Notes: generated from the sequence alone by a model not told the origin. 64,000 bases of DNA from Peribacillus asahii (GCF_003570725.1 NZ_QWVS01000002.1:186001-250000), one strand, 5' to 3'. Positions 8,379-17,597 are shown, counted from the first letter of the stretch. Program-made: numbers and translations.

Positions 8379-8975
8379 GTGAGGGCAAAAACATTGGCTT
8401 ATATTTCTTTATTCACCGCTCTAACAGTTGTCGGAGCCTATATTAAAATTCCAATCCCGTACATACCATTCACACTCCAAATTGTGCCTGTTTACCTTGC
8501 TGGTGCTTTATTAGGACCCCGTATTGGTATGTTAAGTCAAGTTTGTTACGTAACAATTGGACTTATTGGAGTACCTGTTTTTGCTGAAGGAGGCGGTTTC
8601 GGTTATATTTTCAAACCTACATTTGGTTACTTATTAGGCTATATTGCCGGCGCCACATTAAACGGATATCTCATTCAAAAACTACAATTACAAAAGATAT
8701 TTTCTATTTTTTTAGCTAATACAGCCACACTTTCGGTCGTATACCTATTTGGTTGTGCATGGCTTTATGGTTCTATGAAATGGGTTATAGAAAAACCTTT
8801 ATCCATTCAAGACACTTTATTCTTCGGCATGATTTTACCAATTCCAGGTGATTTACTACTTTGTGTTATATGCTCTGTCTTAATTTATCGACTAAAACCT
8901 CAAATTCGACGTTTTATATTAGATTCGCAGACAGCTCAGCCGACAGAGAATAAACAGAAAACAAACTACTTGTAA
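8379..8975 (+). CDS. bioY: Biotin transporter substrate-binding protein BioY
   Basis: The 198-residue hydrophobic protein has about six membrane segments and the BioY family pattern (IPIPYIPFTLQIVPVYLAG near residues 25-43, then GYLLGYIAGA). It is the S-component of a biotin ECF transporter. The start is the GTG at 8379, eight bases after GAAGGGGGG; the GTG at 8370 overlaps the ribosome site and is rejected. First gene of bioY-bioD-bioA behind a BirA box. ECF energising subunits are not nearby. Confidence 0.93.
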   Translation: MRAKTLAYISLFTALTVVGAYIKIPIPYIPFTLQIVPVYLAGALLGPRIGMLSQVCYVTIGLIGVPVFAEGGGFGYIFKPTFGYLLGYIAGATLNGYLIQKLQLQKIFSIFLANTATLSVVYLFGCAWLYGSMKWVIEKPLSIQDTLFFGMILPIPGDLLLCVICSVLIYRLKPQIRRFILDSQTAQPTENKQKTNYL

Positions 8976-9010
8976 GAGTGCATTACTTAATAGAAAAGGA
9001 GATAAAGAGA

Positions 9011-9730
9011 ATGGGACAAGCTTATTTTATAACTGGGACCGGAACCGATATTGGAAAAACAGTGGTAACGAGTTTCTTGTATAAAACACTGAATCAATTA
9101 GGCGTTAAAACAATGATTTGTAAACCTTTTCAAACTGGATATAGAGAAGATATACAAGGTTATCCAGACCTCCATTGGTTTGAAACAGAATTAGGAGTGG
9201 AAAATTCAGGAATTTATCAACTTAAACCAGAAACATCTCCTCATCTCGCAATCCGATTGACTCAGCAAGAAATTGATGTACAACGGATTTTAAATCGAAT
9301 TCAACAATTACAAAAAGAGTTTGATGTAGTCCTTGTAGAAGGAGCTGGAGGATTGGCTGTTCCACTAATTGAACAAAAAGCAGGTTTTTACATGACAAAA
9401 GATTTAGTAATAGATGCAGAGCTGCCGATTATCGCTGTCTCCCCTAGTGGGTTAGGTGCTATTCATGACGCTTTGACTACTTTTACATATGCACAAGCAT
9501 GTCAATTAAACATCCAATCTATCATCTTTAATCGGTTTAATTATACGAATGAGATTCATCAAGATAATGTGCAAACAATTGAAAAATTAATAGCTGTTTC
9601 ACCGCTTGTTTGTTTGCCAAATTTCAAAAATATACATACAGAAATGGATTCATTCATTGAAAAACTGCTTCAAAATAATCATTTTGTTACACACATTCGG
9701 GAGGTGTTTAATTGTGTCCTACACAAATAA
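9011..9730 (+). CDS. bioD: Dethiobiotin synthetase BioD
   Basis: The 239-residue ATP-dependent carboxylase converts 7,8-diaminopelargonate to dethiobiotin. The P-loop GTGTDIGKT is at residues 9-17, and the family motif VEGAGGLAVPL lies near residue 112. The start is the ATG at 9011 behind AAAGGAG; an in-frame GTG at 8978 lies before that site. It overlaps bioA by 17 nt in another frame. Confidence 0.95.
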   Translation: MGQAYFITGTGTDIGKTVVTSFLYKTLNQLGVKTMICKPFQTGYREDIQGYPDLHWFETELGVENSGIYQLKPETSPHLAIRLTQQEIDVQRILNRIQQLQKEFDVVLVEGAGGLAVPLIEQKAGFYMTKDLVIDAELPIIAVSPSGLGAIHDALTTFTYAQACQLNIQSIIFNRFNYTNEIHQDNVQTIEKLIAVSPLVCLPNFKNIHTEMDSFIEKLLQNNHFVTHIREVFNCVLHK

Positions 9731-11093
9731 ACAATTAGAACAATGGGATAAAGAATATGTTTGGCATCCGTTCACTCAAATGAAATCGTATATTCAAAAT
9801 AACCCATTAATTATTGAAAAAGGAAAAGGCAGCTACCTCTTTGATATAGAAGGAAAAGCTTACTTAGACGGATATGCCTCTCTTTGGGTCAATGTACACG
9901 GTCATAGTGATCCTGAGCTCAATTCGGCACTGCATGAACAAATCGAAAAAATTGCTCATTCTACATTACTTGGTTCAGCAAATGTGCCATCTATTTTACT
10001 TGCAAAAAAACTAGCAGAAATCACTCCAGGAAACTTATCTAAAGTGTTTTACTCAGATACAGGGTCAGCGTCTGTTGAGATTGCCTTAAAAATTGCCTAT
10101 CAATACTGGCAAAATATCGATTCACAAAAATATAAGCATAAGAAGAAATTTATTTCACTTGATGAAGCTTATCATGGAGACACGATTGGAGCAGTTAGCG
10201 TTGGAGGAATGGACTTGTTCCATCGAATTTTCCAACCGCTCTTATTTGAACGAATTGCAATCCCTTCTCCATATACCTATCGAATGAATGAAATTGGCAA
10301 TGAAGAAGAAGTAAAACAGTATTGCCTGAAAAGACTTGAAGAATTGTTACAGACGGAGTCCGAGCATATCGCTGGATTAATTATCGAACCTTTAGTCCAA
10401 GGAGCAGCTGGTATGATTACACAGCCACATGGATTTTTGAAAGAAGTGGAACGATTATGCCGAGCGTATGATGTATTGTTAATTTGTGATGAAGTAGCCG
10501 TAGGATTTGGTCGTACCGGAACTCTTTTTGCCTGTGAACAAGAACAGGTAGTACCTGATATTATGTGTATGGCAAAAGGTATTACAGGAGGCTATATGCC
10601 ATTAGCTGCTACAATCACAAGTGATAAAGTATACAATGCCTTCCTAGGTAATCCTGAAGAACATAAAACGTTTTATCACGGCCATACATATACAGGAAAC
10701 CAATTAGCCTGTTCGATTGCCATAAAAAATATTGAATTAATTGAACAAAGAGAGCTAGTCAAAGATATTCAAATAAAAGCAAAAGCATTTAGTCAATATT
10801 TATCTAAACTTTACGAGCTTCCAATTGTCGGCGATATTAGACAGCGCGGATTAATGGTCGGAATTGAAATTGTGAAGAATCGGAAATCGAAAGAAACATT
10901 TTCTGTTCATGAACCAATTGTTAATCAAATTATTATGATAGCTCGATCAAAAGGATTAATCATTCGCGAACTAGGTCCCGTTATTACGATGATGCCAGTA
11001 TTAGCTATGAAACAAGAAGAACTGCAGCAAATGGTTGATATTGTCTATCAATCCATTGAAGAAGCCATAAGTCACTATACATCTGTCCAATAA
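9714..11093 (+). CDS. bioA: Adenosylmethionine-8-amino-7-oxononanoate transaminase BioA
   Basis: The 459-residue PLP class-III aminotransferase forms 7,8-diaminopelargonate, the substrate of BioD. HPFTQM near the N-terminus, the CDEVAVGFGRTG motif and the PLP lysine in CMAKGITGG are present. The start is the GTG at 9714, nine bases after GGGAGG, inside the bioD 3' end. Upstream codons in this frame lie within bioD and are not real. No bioB, bioF or bioW follows; the operon ends here. Confidence 0.95.
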   Translation: MSYTNKQLEQWDKEYVWHPFTQMKSYIQNNPLIIEKGKGSYLFDIEGKAYLDGYASLWVNVHGHSDPELNSALHEQIEKIAHSTLLGSANVPSILLAKKLAEITPGNLSKVFYSDTGSASVEIALKIAYQYWQNIDSQKYKHKKKFISLDEAYHGDTIGAVSVGGMDLFHRIFQPLLFERIAIPSPYTYRMNEIGNEEEVKQYCLKRLEELLQTESEHIAGLIIEPLVQGAAGMITQPHGFLKEVERLCRAYDVLLICDEVAVGFGRTGTLFACEQEQVVPDIMCMAKGITGGYMPLAATITSDKVYNAFLGNPEEHKTFYHGHTYTGNQLACSIAIKNIELIEQRELVKDIQIKAKAFSQYLSKLYELPIVGDIRQRGLMVGIEIVKNRKSKETFSVHEPIVNQIIMIARSKGLIIRELGPVITMMPVLAMKQEELQQMVDIVYQSIEEAISHYTSVQ

Positions 11094-11135
11094 ATACAAA
11101 TAAAATGAAAAACCCTCTTATTATATTATAAAGAA

Positions 11136-11199
11136 GGCTTTGTTATAGAACGTTGTTGATTTTTGACTCATTTTATCAACAATATTGTTTAACAAAACC
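11136..11199 (+). repeat. Palindromic intergenic repeat, copy A
   Basis: Two imperfect inverted 25-nt arms (11136-11160 and 11175-11199) both read GGyTTTGTTA...TTGTTGAT inward, with about six mismatches between them. The core TTGTTGATTTTTGAC recurs exactly at 34067-34104 (minus strand) and in weaker form at 18036-18124 and 53947-53979. It could be a MITE-like element or a remnant of insertion-sequence ends. Confidence 0.55.
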
Positions 11200-11200
11200 T

Positions 11201-11242
11201 AAAAAAGTCAAGGTGGCTTATATGATCCACCTTGACTTTTTT
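11201..11242. terminator. Bidirectional terminator between bioA and ypvA
   Basis: AAAAAAGTCAAGGTGG pairs with CCACCTTGACTTTTTT around a 10-nt loop. It has U-tracts on both strands and lies between the convergent bioA and ypvA genes. Confidence 0.92.
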
Positions 11243-13162
11243 CTAAGCTTGTACTTTTGTCGGTAAAACGGAAACAATTTTTTCAACTACAGCTGGCTGC
11301 ACATCTTTTTCAAGTAAAATATGGACAGAACCTTTATCCTCACTCGTTCGAATTAAACGGCCAATTCCTTGTCTTAATCGTAATAACATGTACGGCATAT
11401 CTACTTTTTCAAACGGCTCATCTACCGCTTTTCGTTGCGCTGTGAAAACCGGGTCATGAGGTGGGAACGGTAAAGAGAAAATGACGACATTTTCAAGCGA
11501 TGATCCCGGTACATCCAACCCTTCCCATAAATGATAGGAAAGCAGAACAGACTGCTCTTCTTCTTGAAAATTTTTCACAAGTTCACTGATTTCTGCATCT
11601 CCCTCAAAATAAAACGGATAGCTGCTTTCTGAACAGTGTTTACGGAACCATTGTAATTCTTCCTTCGATTGAAAGAGAACAAGTGTCTTTCCTTCATTTT
11701 CCTCAATTGTTTTCAACGTATACTGCAGCTTATCTTGTCCTTGACTTTCTTCAAAAGCAGGCATATAAATACTCATTACCTCATCGTAATCAAATGGAGA
11801 TTCGACAGAAAAACTTAAGTAATCTTGAATCCCAAGACTATCAGCAATATACTCAAACGATTGATTATCCGATAATGTAGCAGATGAGAAAATATAGGGA
11901 AGCTGTTTATTAAATACTTGCTCGGCTAAAATATCCTTTACAAGACGCGGCATAATAACGAGCGTTTTCGTTTCAGCATTTTCTTCAAACCACGTAATCG
12001 CTTGTTCGTTTCTAGCAAACAACGATAACGAATACCCAAGTTGTTCTAAATATTCTTCAACAACATTCAAATCATACTCATTAATCGTATACATTTCTGC
12101 TTCAAATACTAAACTTTCTTCCAGCTTTTCAATTTGCCGCTGAAATGTAAGAGCAAAGCTTGTTAATTGTGTCGATGAAGGAATTTCATAACGATTTGAA
12201 CCGCTGACAGGAATCGCCTTTTCTTTTAAAAGGTAAAAGAATTCTTCATTAAGATCAATTAAGTCTTCAATCATAAATAAAGTTTCTTCACGTACTTGAT
12301 TCGCAGATAAAAGCTCTAGCACTGTTTCTAATGTTTGCTCACCAATTTTATACGTAAGTGCTTTTTGAGCAGATAATTCAAGTAAGTGACCTTCATCAAA
12401 AACCACACAGCTATGCTCAGGCAACAATGGCAATTGACCTTCTCGTTTACGCTTCTCCTTTGTCCATACATGCTCCATAAAGAAATCATGAGAACAAATA
12501 ATCAAATCCGTCGCTTTTCGATAATGGTCACGTGATAATGTTTGTCCACAACGATGACGCTTATCGCAAGTAAAGCAGTTTTGCAGCGCATCCCAACCAA
12601 CTTGGCCCCAGTCTTCATCATCTAAATATGGATACTGCTTTCGATCTCCATAAGGAGTATAGGAGGTCATAGATCCCTGATTATGTACAAAGCTAGGTAA
12701 TTCATCATACAATCGATCAATCCCTTCTGAATCGATATGATTGACTGCATAATCCAGTTTCTTCAAGCACACATATTGATTATGATATTTCGCTAAGCGT
12801 ACATCCATCGTAATACCAAGGGCATCCTTAATCTTTTGAATATCTCCTTCTTTTTTGACAAGCTGTTCAATCAGCGTTTCATCCGCACAAGAGATAATCG
12901 CCGGTTTATTCGTATAACGCGCATAGCAAAGCGCATACAGTAAGTACACAAGGGTTTTCCCTGTTCCAACGCCTGCTTCAGCAAAGCTTATCTTCTTTTC
13001 CTTAAATGCTTTTTCTAATTGAAAAGCCATAAAAACTTGCTCATCACGTAGCTCAAAGCCTTTATCGGGAAGAATATCGTAAAAAACATCACCGATCCAT
13101 TCGGAAAGTTTATCATAAAAAGAATCTTCTTTAGTAACTGGAAAAGGTAGTGTTTTAAGCAT
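11243..13162 (-). CDS. ypvA: DinG/XPD-family Fe-S helicase (YpvA)
   Basis: The 639-residue superfamily-2 helicase has Walker A GVGTGKT near residues 62-68, DEGH as the DEAH-type box near 267-270, and helicase C-terminal motifs including LWEGLDVPG and LRLRQGIGRLIR. Between motifs I and II, four cysteines (C-x(n)-CFTC-x5-C) match the Fe-S cluster site of XPD/DinG enzymes. The start is the ATG at 13162 behind AAAGGGGAG; an in-frame ATG at 13186 precedes that site. Its DNA substrate is unknown. Confidence 0.88.
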   Translation of the reverse strand: MLKTLPFPVTKEDSFYDKLSEWIGDVFYDILPDKGFELRDEQVFMAFQLEKAFKEKKISFAEAGVGTGKTLVYLLYALCYARYTNKPAIISCADETLIEQLVKKEGDIQKIKDALGITMDVRLAKYHNQYVCLKKLDYAVNHIDSEGIDRLYDELPSFVHNQGSMTSYTPYGDRKQYPYLDDEDWGQVGWDALQNCFTCDKRHRCGQTLSRDHYRKATDLIICSHDFFMEHVWTKEKRKREGQLPLLPEHSCVVFDEGHLLELSAQKALTYKIGEQTLETVLELLSANQVREETLFMIEDLIDLNEEFFYLLKEKAIPVSGSNRYEIPSSTQLTSFALTFQRQIEKLEESLVFEAEMYTINEYDLNVVEEYLEQLGYSLSLFARNEQAITWFEENAETKTLVIMPRLVKDILAEQVFNKQLPYIFSSATLSDNQSFEYIADSLGIQDYLSFSVESPFDYDEVMSIYMPAFEESQGQDKLQYTLKTIEENEGKTLVLFQSKEELQWFRKHCSESSYPFYFEGDAEISELVKNFQEEEQSVLLSYHLWEGLDVPGSSLENVVIFSLPFPPHDPVFTAQRKAVDEPFEKVDMPYMLLRLRQGIGRLIRTSEDKGSVHILLEKDVQPAVVEKIVSVLPTKVQA

Positions 13163-13253
13163 TTTTGTCTCCCCTTTGTTTAACATCTTCTCTATTTTTT
13201 ATAAAGGAACAGTCAATTATTCCTATGTAGTATATATTCTAAGACAAATTTAT

Positions 13254-13282
13254 ATTATCCTTTATTTTTTTAAAATGGTCAA
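13254..13282 (-). promoter_or_regulatory. SigA-type promoter of ypvA
   Basis: On the minus strand TTGACC (13277-13282) and GATAAT (13254-13259) are separated by exactly 17 nt, about 90 nt upstream of the ypvA start. Confidence 0.7.
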
Positions 13283-13334
13283 GATTTTTACATAATTGGA
13301 CGCTAAACAGTATGATGGATTAGCAGCTTTACAT

Positions 13335-13364
13335 AAAAAAACAGACTCCCTAATGGAGAGTCTG
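13335..13364 (-). terminator. Terminator of the cold-shock gene
   Basis: CAGACTC/GAGTCTG inverted repeat followed on the minus strand by a run of seven Ts, 16 nt after the csp stop. Confidence 0.85.
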
Positions 13365-13379
13365 TCTGTGTTTTTAGAA

Positions 13380-13580
13380 TTAAGCTTTAGTAACGTTAGA
13401 AGCTTGAGGTCCGCGTTGACCTTGTTCTACTTCAAAAGTCACGTCTTGTCCTTCTTCTAATGTTTTGAATCCTTCTCCTTGGATTGCTGAGAAATGTACG
13501 AATACATCGTCTCCACCTTCACGTTCGATGAATCCAAAACCTTTTTCTGCGTTAAACCATTTTACTTTACCTTGTTCCAT
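13380..13580 (-). CDS. Cold-shock protein, CspB/CspD-like
   Basis: The 66-residue single OB-fold protein has intact RNA-binding motifs KGFGFIE (RNP1) and VFVHF (RNP2), typical of Csp proteins that melt RNA secondary structure. TAGGAGG precedes the ATG. It is monocistronic, with its own promoter, a long 5' UTR of about 95 nt (typical of cold-shock mRNAs) and a terminator. Sequence alone does not separate CspB from CspD. Confidence 0.95.
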   Translation of the reverse strand: MEQGKVKWFNAEKGFGFIEREGGDDVFVHFSAIQGEGFKTLEEGQDVTFEVEQGQRGPQASNVTKA

Positions 13581-13682
13581 TTTTGTTGCCTCCTAGTGCG
13601 CTTACGACACATTGTATTACTATCCTTGCTCATGAAATATTAAGGGCTTTCCTTAAACCTAGAACAAAAATAATTCTTCTTT

Positions 13683-13711
13683 AGAATAGCAGAAAAGGGA
13701 ATGATAAGCAA
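13683..13711 (-). promoter_or_regulatory. SigA-type promoter of the cold-shock gene
   Basis: TTGCTT (13706-13711) and TATTCT (13683-13688) on the minus strand are spaced by 17 nt. The predicted transcript has a leader of about 95 nt before the ATG. Confidence 0.7.
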
Positions 13712-13766
13712 GGTTGGAACGAATTATCAAACGCCCATAACCATATTTTTTACAAAAATTGACCTA

Positions 13767-14906
13767 TCACCCTTTACGCGGCGGACGTTTCCCCCAGTAT
13801 TGATAATAATCTGTACGAATAAACCCGTTAAAGAGCTTACGCTTCTTCGTAGCTGGCTTACCATACAATCGCTCAAAGTCTGGATGAGATGTGATGATAT
13901 AGATTGACCAGGTATCCAGCTTAGCAAAGGCCTGCCCCATTTCTTGATACATCTTTTCGACTGCTTTCTTCTCTCCAATCCGCTCTCCATATGGGGGATT
14001 GCCGACAATTACACCATATTCCTTCTTCGTTGAAATATCACGCACTTGCATTTGTTTAAAATCAATGAGATCACCAAGCCCCGCTTCGACACTATTCGCC
14101 TTCGCAATCTCAACCATTCGGTGATCAATATCAGAACCAGAAATATCTAGCGGTTGATCGTACTTTGCTAAATCTTCAGCTTCTGTACGTACGTCATCCC
14201 AAATCTTCGCATCAAACCAGCCCCAGCTTTCTGATACAAACTCACGATTAAAGCCTGGTGCAATATTTTGTCCAATTAAAGCCGCTTCAATCGGAATCGT
14301 TCCTGAACCGCAGAACGGATCGATAAATGGTTTATCTGCATGCCAATTGGTTAACAAAATTAAAGCTGCAGCCATTGTTTCTTTAAGAGGAGCTTCACCT
14401 TGTCCGCTGCGATATCCCCGCTTATGTAAACCCGCCCCGGATGTATCAATCGTTAACGTGACGATATCTTTTAAAATCGCTACCTCAATTTTAAAAAGAG
14501 GACCACTTTCCGTAAACCACGATACTTGCTTATATTTATGCTTTAAGCGGTCAACGATAGCCTTTTTAACAATCGCTTGGCAGTCCGGCACACTGTATAA
14601 AGTAGATTTAACAGATTTTCCACTAACAGGAAACTCTGCATCCACCGATAAATAATCTTCCCAATTTAATGCTTTCGTTTTTTCAAATAATTCATCAAAT
14701 GTAGTTGCCTTGAATTCGCCCACTTTAATTTTAACCCGATCGGCGCTTCTTAACCAAAGGTTAGAGCGAGCAATCGCCGTCGCGTCTCCCTTATATATAA
14801 CTTTCCCATTGTCTACTGTACATTCATAGCCGAGATTGCGCACTTCCTTGGCTACAACAGATTCTAATCCCATTGCTGACGTGGCAATGATGTCAAATGA
14901 TTTCAT
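13767..14906 (-). CDS. ypsC: THUMP-domain class I rRNA methyltransferase (YpsC, RlmL-like)
   Basis: The 379-residue protein has an N-terminal THUMP RNA-binding domain (residues 1-155) and a Rossmann methyltransferase domain with PFCGSGTIPIEAAL (motif I) near 194 and the catalytic VGNPPYGER near 301. This NPPY signature is typical of N2-guanine rRNA methyltransferases. The ATG at 14906 follows AGGTG, which overlaps the stop of the upstream GGDEF-EAL gene, so translation may be coupled. The modified rRNA base is inferred from the family only. Confidence 0.9.
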   Translation of the reverse strand: MKSFDIIATSAMGLESVVAKEVRNLGYECTVDNGKVIYKGDATAIARSNLWLRSADRVKIKVGEFKATTFDELFEKTKALNWEDYLSVDAEFPVSGKSVKSTLYSVPDCQAIVKKAIVDRLKHKYKQVSWFTESGPLFKIEVAILKDIVTLTIDTSGAGLHKRGYRSGQGEAPLKETMAAALILLTNWHADKPFIDPFCGSGTIPIEAALIGQNIAPGFNREFVSESWGWFDAKIWDDVRTEAEDLAKYDQPLDISGSDIDHRMVEIAKANSVEAGLGDLIDFKQMQVRDISTKKEYGVIVGNPPYGERIGEKKAVEKMYQEMGQAFAKLDTWSIYIITSHPDFERLYGKPATKKRKLFNGFIRTDYYQYWGKRPPRKG

Positions 14907-14918
14907 TTTGTATAGCAC

Positions 14919-16997
14919 CTACTTTCCGCTTAACATGTCCGGATTCCACATTTCTAAAAATTGCACTAGCTCTGGAAAAGGGATCGGTTTAGATAAATAA
15001 AACCCTTGAATAATATCACACTTCTCCTGCTTAAGAAAGTCTAATTGTTTTTCATCTTCGACTCCTTCAGCAATAATATCTAGCTGTAGTGTTTTAGCCA
15101 TCGTAATAATTGCTTTGATAATCGCGGCATCTCCTTTAACCGACATTAAATTTCGAACAAAGCTTTGATCGATTTTTAATGTATCAATTGGAAAGCGAGG
15201 AAGATAGCTAAGAGATGAATAACCTGTACCAAAATCATCAATCGATAATTTCAGACCCATTCGCTTAAGCCTCACTAACTTCTCAATAGAGTCCTCCGCA
15301 TTAGGCATAATCATACTTTCTGTTAATTCTAAATCCACATTATATGGATTAATATTTGTATTTTGAATAATTCCACTTACCTTTTTCACAAAATCACTTT
15401 GACTAAAATGCACACCTGAAATATTAATCCCGATTTTAAGATTAGTATGCCCTGAAACATGTAATCGCTTAACATCTTCACAAGCTTGATTAATAACCCA
15501 TTCACTAATTGGAATAATCAACCCTGTTTCTTCAGCGATTGGAATAAATTCACCTGGAGAAATATAGCCCAATTCTGAATGATGCCAACGTAAAAGTGCT
15601 TCCACTCCAGTGAGTTGTCCGGTCTTCAAAGAAGCTTGCGGCTGGTAATATAGCATTAGTTCATCATTCTCTATCGCTTTTCGCAATCCATTTTCAAGAA
15701 TGATGCGCCTTGACTCATTAAGGGGCTGTAGTTCTTTATAAAATAATTCAAAATTGCTTCCGCCGTTTAATTTTGCTTTATGCATCGCTTTTTCTGCATT
15801 TTTAATCAATAGATCTACGCCATCACCATCATGTGGATATAAGGAAATACCAATGCTCGTCGTCGCATACACTTCTTGATTATCAAGGAAAAAAGGTTGC
15901 TCCAAAGCCTGTATAATATCCTCTGAAACTTGAACAGCTTCCTTCGCATGCTTAATATTCGGTAAAACGATGACAAATTCATCGCCTCCAAAACGTGCAA
16001 TTAAATCTTTATTTTTTAACATCCCTTTAATACGAGAGGCAACTTTTTTTAATAATAAATCTCCATAACTATGTCCTAATGTTTCATTAATCACTTTGAA
16101 TCGATCTAAATCAAGAAATAAAACAGCAAGCAATTGATTATATTTATTAGCTGTTTCAATCAACCGCAGCAACTCTTGAGATAATATATAACGATTCGTC
16201 GTACCTGTTAATGCATCATAATTGGATAACTTTTGAATTTGTTTTTCTTTTTGCTTGCGATCTGTAATATCGGAAAATACGGCTACATAATTCGTTACAC
16301 GGCCATATTCATTGGAAATAGAACTAATTGTGAGCCATTCCGGGAAAATCTCACCATTCTTTCTCTTATTCCAAATCTCCCCTCTCCAATACCCTTTTTC
16401 ATGAACATCCTTCCACAACGCTTGATAAAAATCAGCTTGATGGTAACCCGATTGCAAAATATTCGGGTTTTTCCCGAGTACTTCCTCTTCTAGATACCCT
16501 GTTACGATTTCAAATGCAGGATTAACAGATAGAATTTTTCCTTTGCGGTCGGTGTATAATACGCCTTCTTCAATGTTTTCATATATTTTTCTAGCAACTA
16601 ATAGTTCTTGCTCTGCTCTACTTTGAAAAGAACTATTCCCAAAAGTAACTAAAAAAAGCTGTGTCGATTGACCAATCTCCGTTTTACTAATTTTAAGCTT
16701 ACTCGTATAATGTTCTCCATTTTTCCGAACCATATCGAATGAATTAATATGATAAACTTCCTTCTCTAGTGCCTTGCGAATCGATAAATAGTCTTCTCTA
16801 TTCGATAACAAGGACGAAAAAAATACTGTATGTAATTCAAATCCTGAATACCCTGTAATAATCTCTGCTGAACTATTACAGTCAAGAATTTTTCCATCTT
16901 GCGAAAAAACAAGTGCGCCTTCTTCCATTTGTTGCAGCGCAGATTGTAATAAAGAATAAATATCTGGAATAGTGATTTTAGATTTTATGTCTGTCAC
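14919..16997 (-). CDS. PAS-PAS-GGDEF-EAL c-di-GMP signalling protein
   Basis: The roughly 692-residue soluble protein has PAS domains at about residues 10-120 and 135-255, a GGDEF domain at 260-425 with an intact ARFGGDEF, and an EAL domain at 430-690. The EAL domain keeps EALLRW, NISGVHF, ELTESM, DDFGTGYSS, KIDQSF, AEGVE and QGFYLSKP, so phosphodiesterase activity is expected. The inhibitory RxxD site before GGDEF reads KNKD. No membrane segment is seen. GTG at 16997 is preferred, about 10 nt after GGGGG; TTG at 17006 is possible. It is inserted between ypsC and rnpB. Confidence 0.9.
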   Translation of the reverse strand: MTDIKSKITIPDIYSLLQSALQQMEEGALVFSQDGKILDCNSSAEIITGYSGFELHTVFFSSLLSNREDYLSIRKALEKEVYHINSFDMVRKNGEHYTSKLKISKTEIGQSTQLFLVTFGNSSFQSRAEQELLVARKIYENIEEGVLYTDRKGKILSVNPAFEIVTGYLEEEVLGKNPNILQSGYHQADFYQALWKDVHEKGYWRGEIWNKRKNGEIFPEWLTISSISNEYGRVTNYVAVFSDITDRKQKEKQIQKLSNYDALTGTTNRYILSQELLRLIETANKYNQLLAVLFLDLDRFKVINETLGHSYGDLLLKKVASRIKGMLKNKDLIARFGGDEFVIVLPNIKHAKEAVQVSEDIIQALEQPFFLDNQEVYATTSIGISLYPHDGDGVDLLIKNAEKAMHKAKLNGGSNFELFYKELQPLNESRRIILENGLRKAIENDELMLYYQPQASLKTGQLTGVEALLRWHHSELGYISPGEFIPIAEETGLIIPISEWVINQACEDVKRLHVSGHTNLKIGINISGVHFSQSDFVKKVSGIIQNTNINPYNVDLELTESMIMPNAEDSIEKLVRLKRMGLKLSIDDFGTGYSSLSYLPRFPIDTLKIDQSFVRNLMSVKGDAAIIKAIITMAKTLQLDIIAEGVEDEKQLDFLKQEKCDIIQGFYLSKPIPFPELVQFLEMWNPDMLSGK

Positions 16998-17111
16998 TTC
17001 CTTCAAACCCCCGATTAAATTTACACTTCTCCTTATAATAAGCGATTTTACTTATTTCGTGTAGAGGTTTAAGTACATTTACCTACTCGTTTGTGAAAGT
17101 TTAACAAACAG

Positions 17112-17141
17112 ACAAAAACTCTCCTTACTAAAAGGAGAGTT
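17112..17141 (-). terminator. Terminator of rnpB
   Basis: AACTCTCCTT/AAGGAGAGTT stem (17118-17141) with a 4-5 nt loop, followed on the minus strand by TTTTTG. It lies just after the RNase P RNA. Confidence 0.88.
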
Positions 17142-17157
17142 ATAGGTTGCCATTCAT

Positions 17158-17562
17158 ATATGAAGACGTTTTATAAGCCATGTTTTGTTCCTCAGTACTG
17201 CAAGCGACTTATCATCTCGTACTTTGGTGGTAATCATCTATCTACAGAAACAATTGCTTCTGTCCTTCTTCTCGTTCATTTCCGAGAAAGAAAGCGCCCC
17301 TACCATAATTTGGGTTTCTCGCTCGTGGGGTTTACCGCGTTCCACCCTTTCTATTTCTAGAAAGGCTACGTCACTGTGGCACTTTTATAGGTATTCATGC
17401 CATATCCAAAATGGACTTAGGCATTTTCCCAGCCGTCAACAGTTCAACTGTTGCCCAAGCTTATTTTTTCGCCAGGCACGAACACTACGGGCATCGCAGC
17501 CCGTGCGAGCATGGACTTTCCTCTATAGCAAAAATGCTACAGCAATTACCCAAACGTCAACA
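17158..17562 (-). ncRNA. rnpB: RNase P RNA, Bacillus type B
   Basis: The minus-strand sequence carries conserved RNase P blocks in order: GAGGAAAGTCCATGCTCGC near the 5' end, GTAGTGTTCGTGCC, AAAGTGCCACAGTGACG, GTGGAACGCGGTAAACCCC, CGAGCGAGAAACCCAAAT, AGATAGATGATTACC and finally AACAAAACATGGCTTA. Order and spacing match the B. subtilis type B RNA. The 5' end fits a promoter at 17569-17597. The exact 3' end is approximate. Short ORFs on the plus strand across it are spurious. Confidence 0.97.
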
Positions 17563-17568
17563 TAAATA

Positions 17569-17597
17569 ATTATATCCAACTTCATAATAAAAAACAA
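17569..17597 (-). promoter_or_regulatory. Promoter of rnpB
   Basis: Perfect TATAAT (17569-17574) with TTGTTT 17 nt upstream on the minus strand. The predicted start is about 7 nt downstream and coincides with the RNase P RNA 5' end. Confidence 0.8.

Noticed and set aside
9606-9730. Possible frameshift or fusion at the bioD-bioA junction
   Set aside because: The overlap is a normal 17-nt gene overlap; bioA has its own GGGAGG and GTG start.
13727-14008. 93-codon frame on the minus strand near the end of ypsC
   Set aside because: It overlaps ypsC in another frame and has no ribosome site or family resemblance.
17160-17565. Open frames of 66 and 126 codons on the plus strand
   Set aside because: They lie antisense within the RNase P RNA, whose conserved blocks fully explain the sequence.
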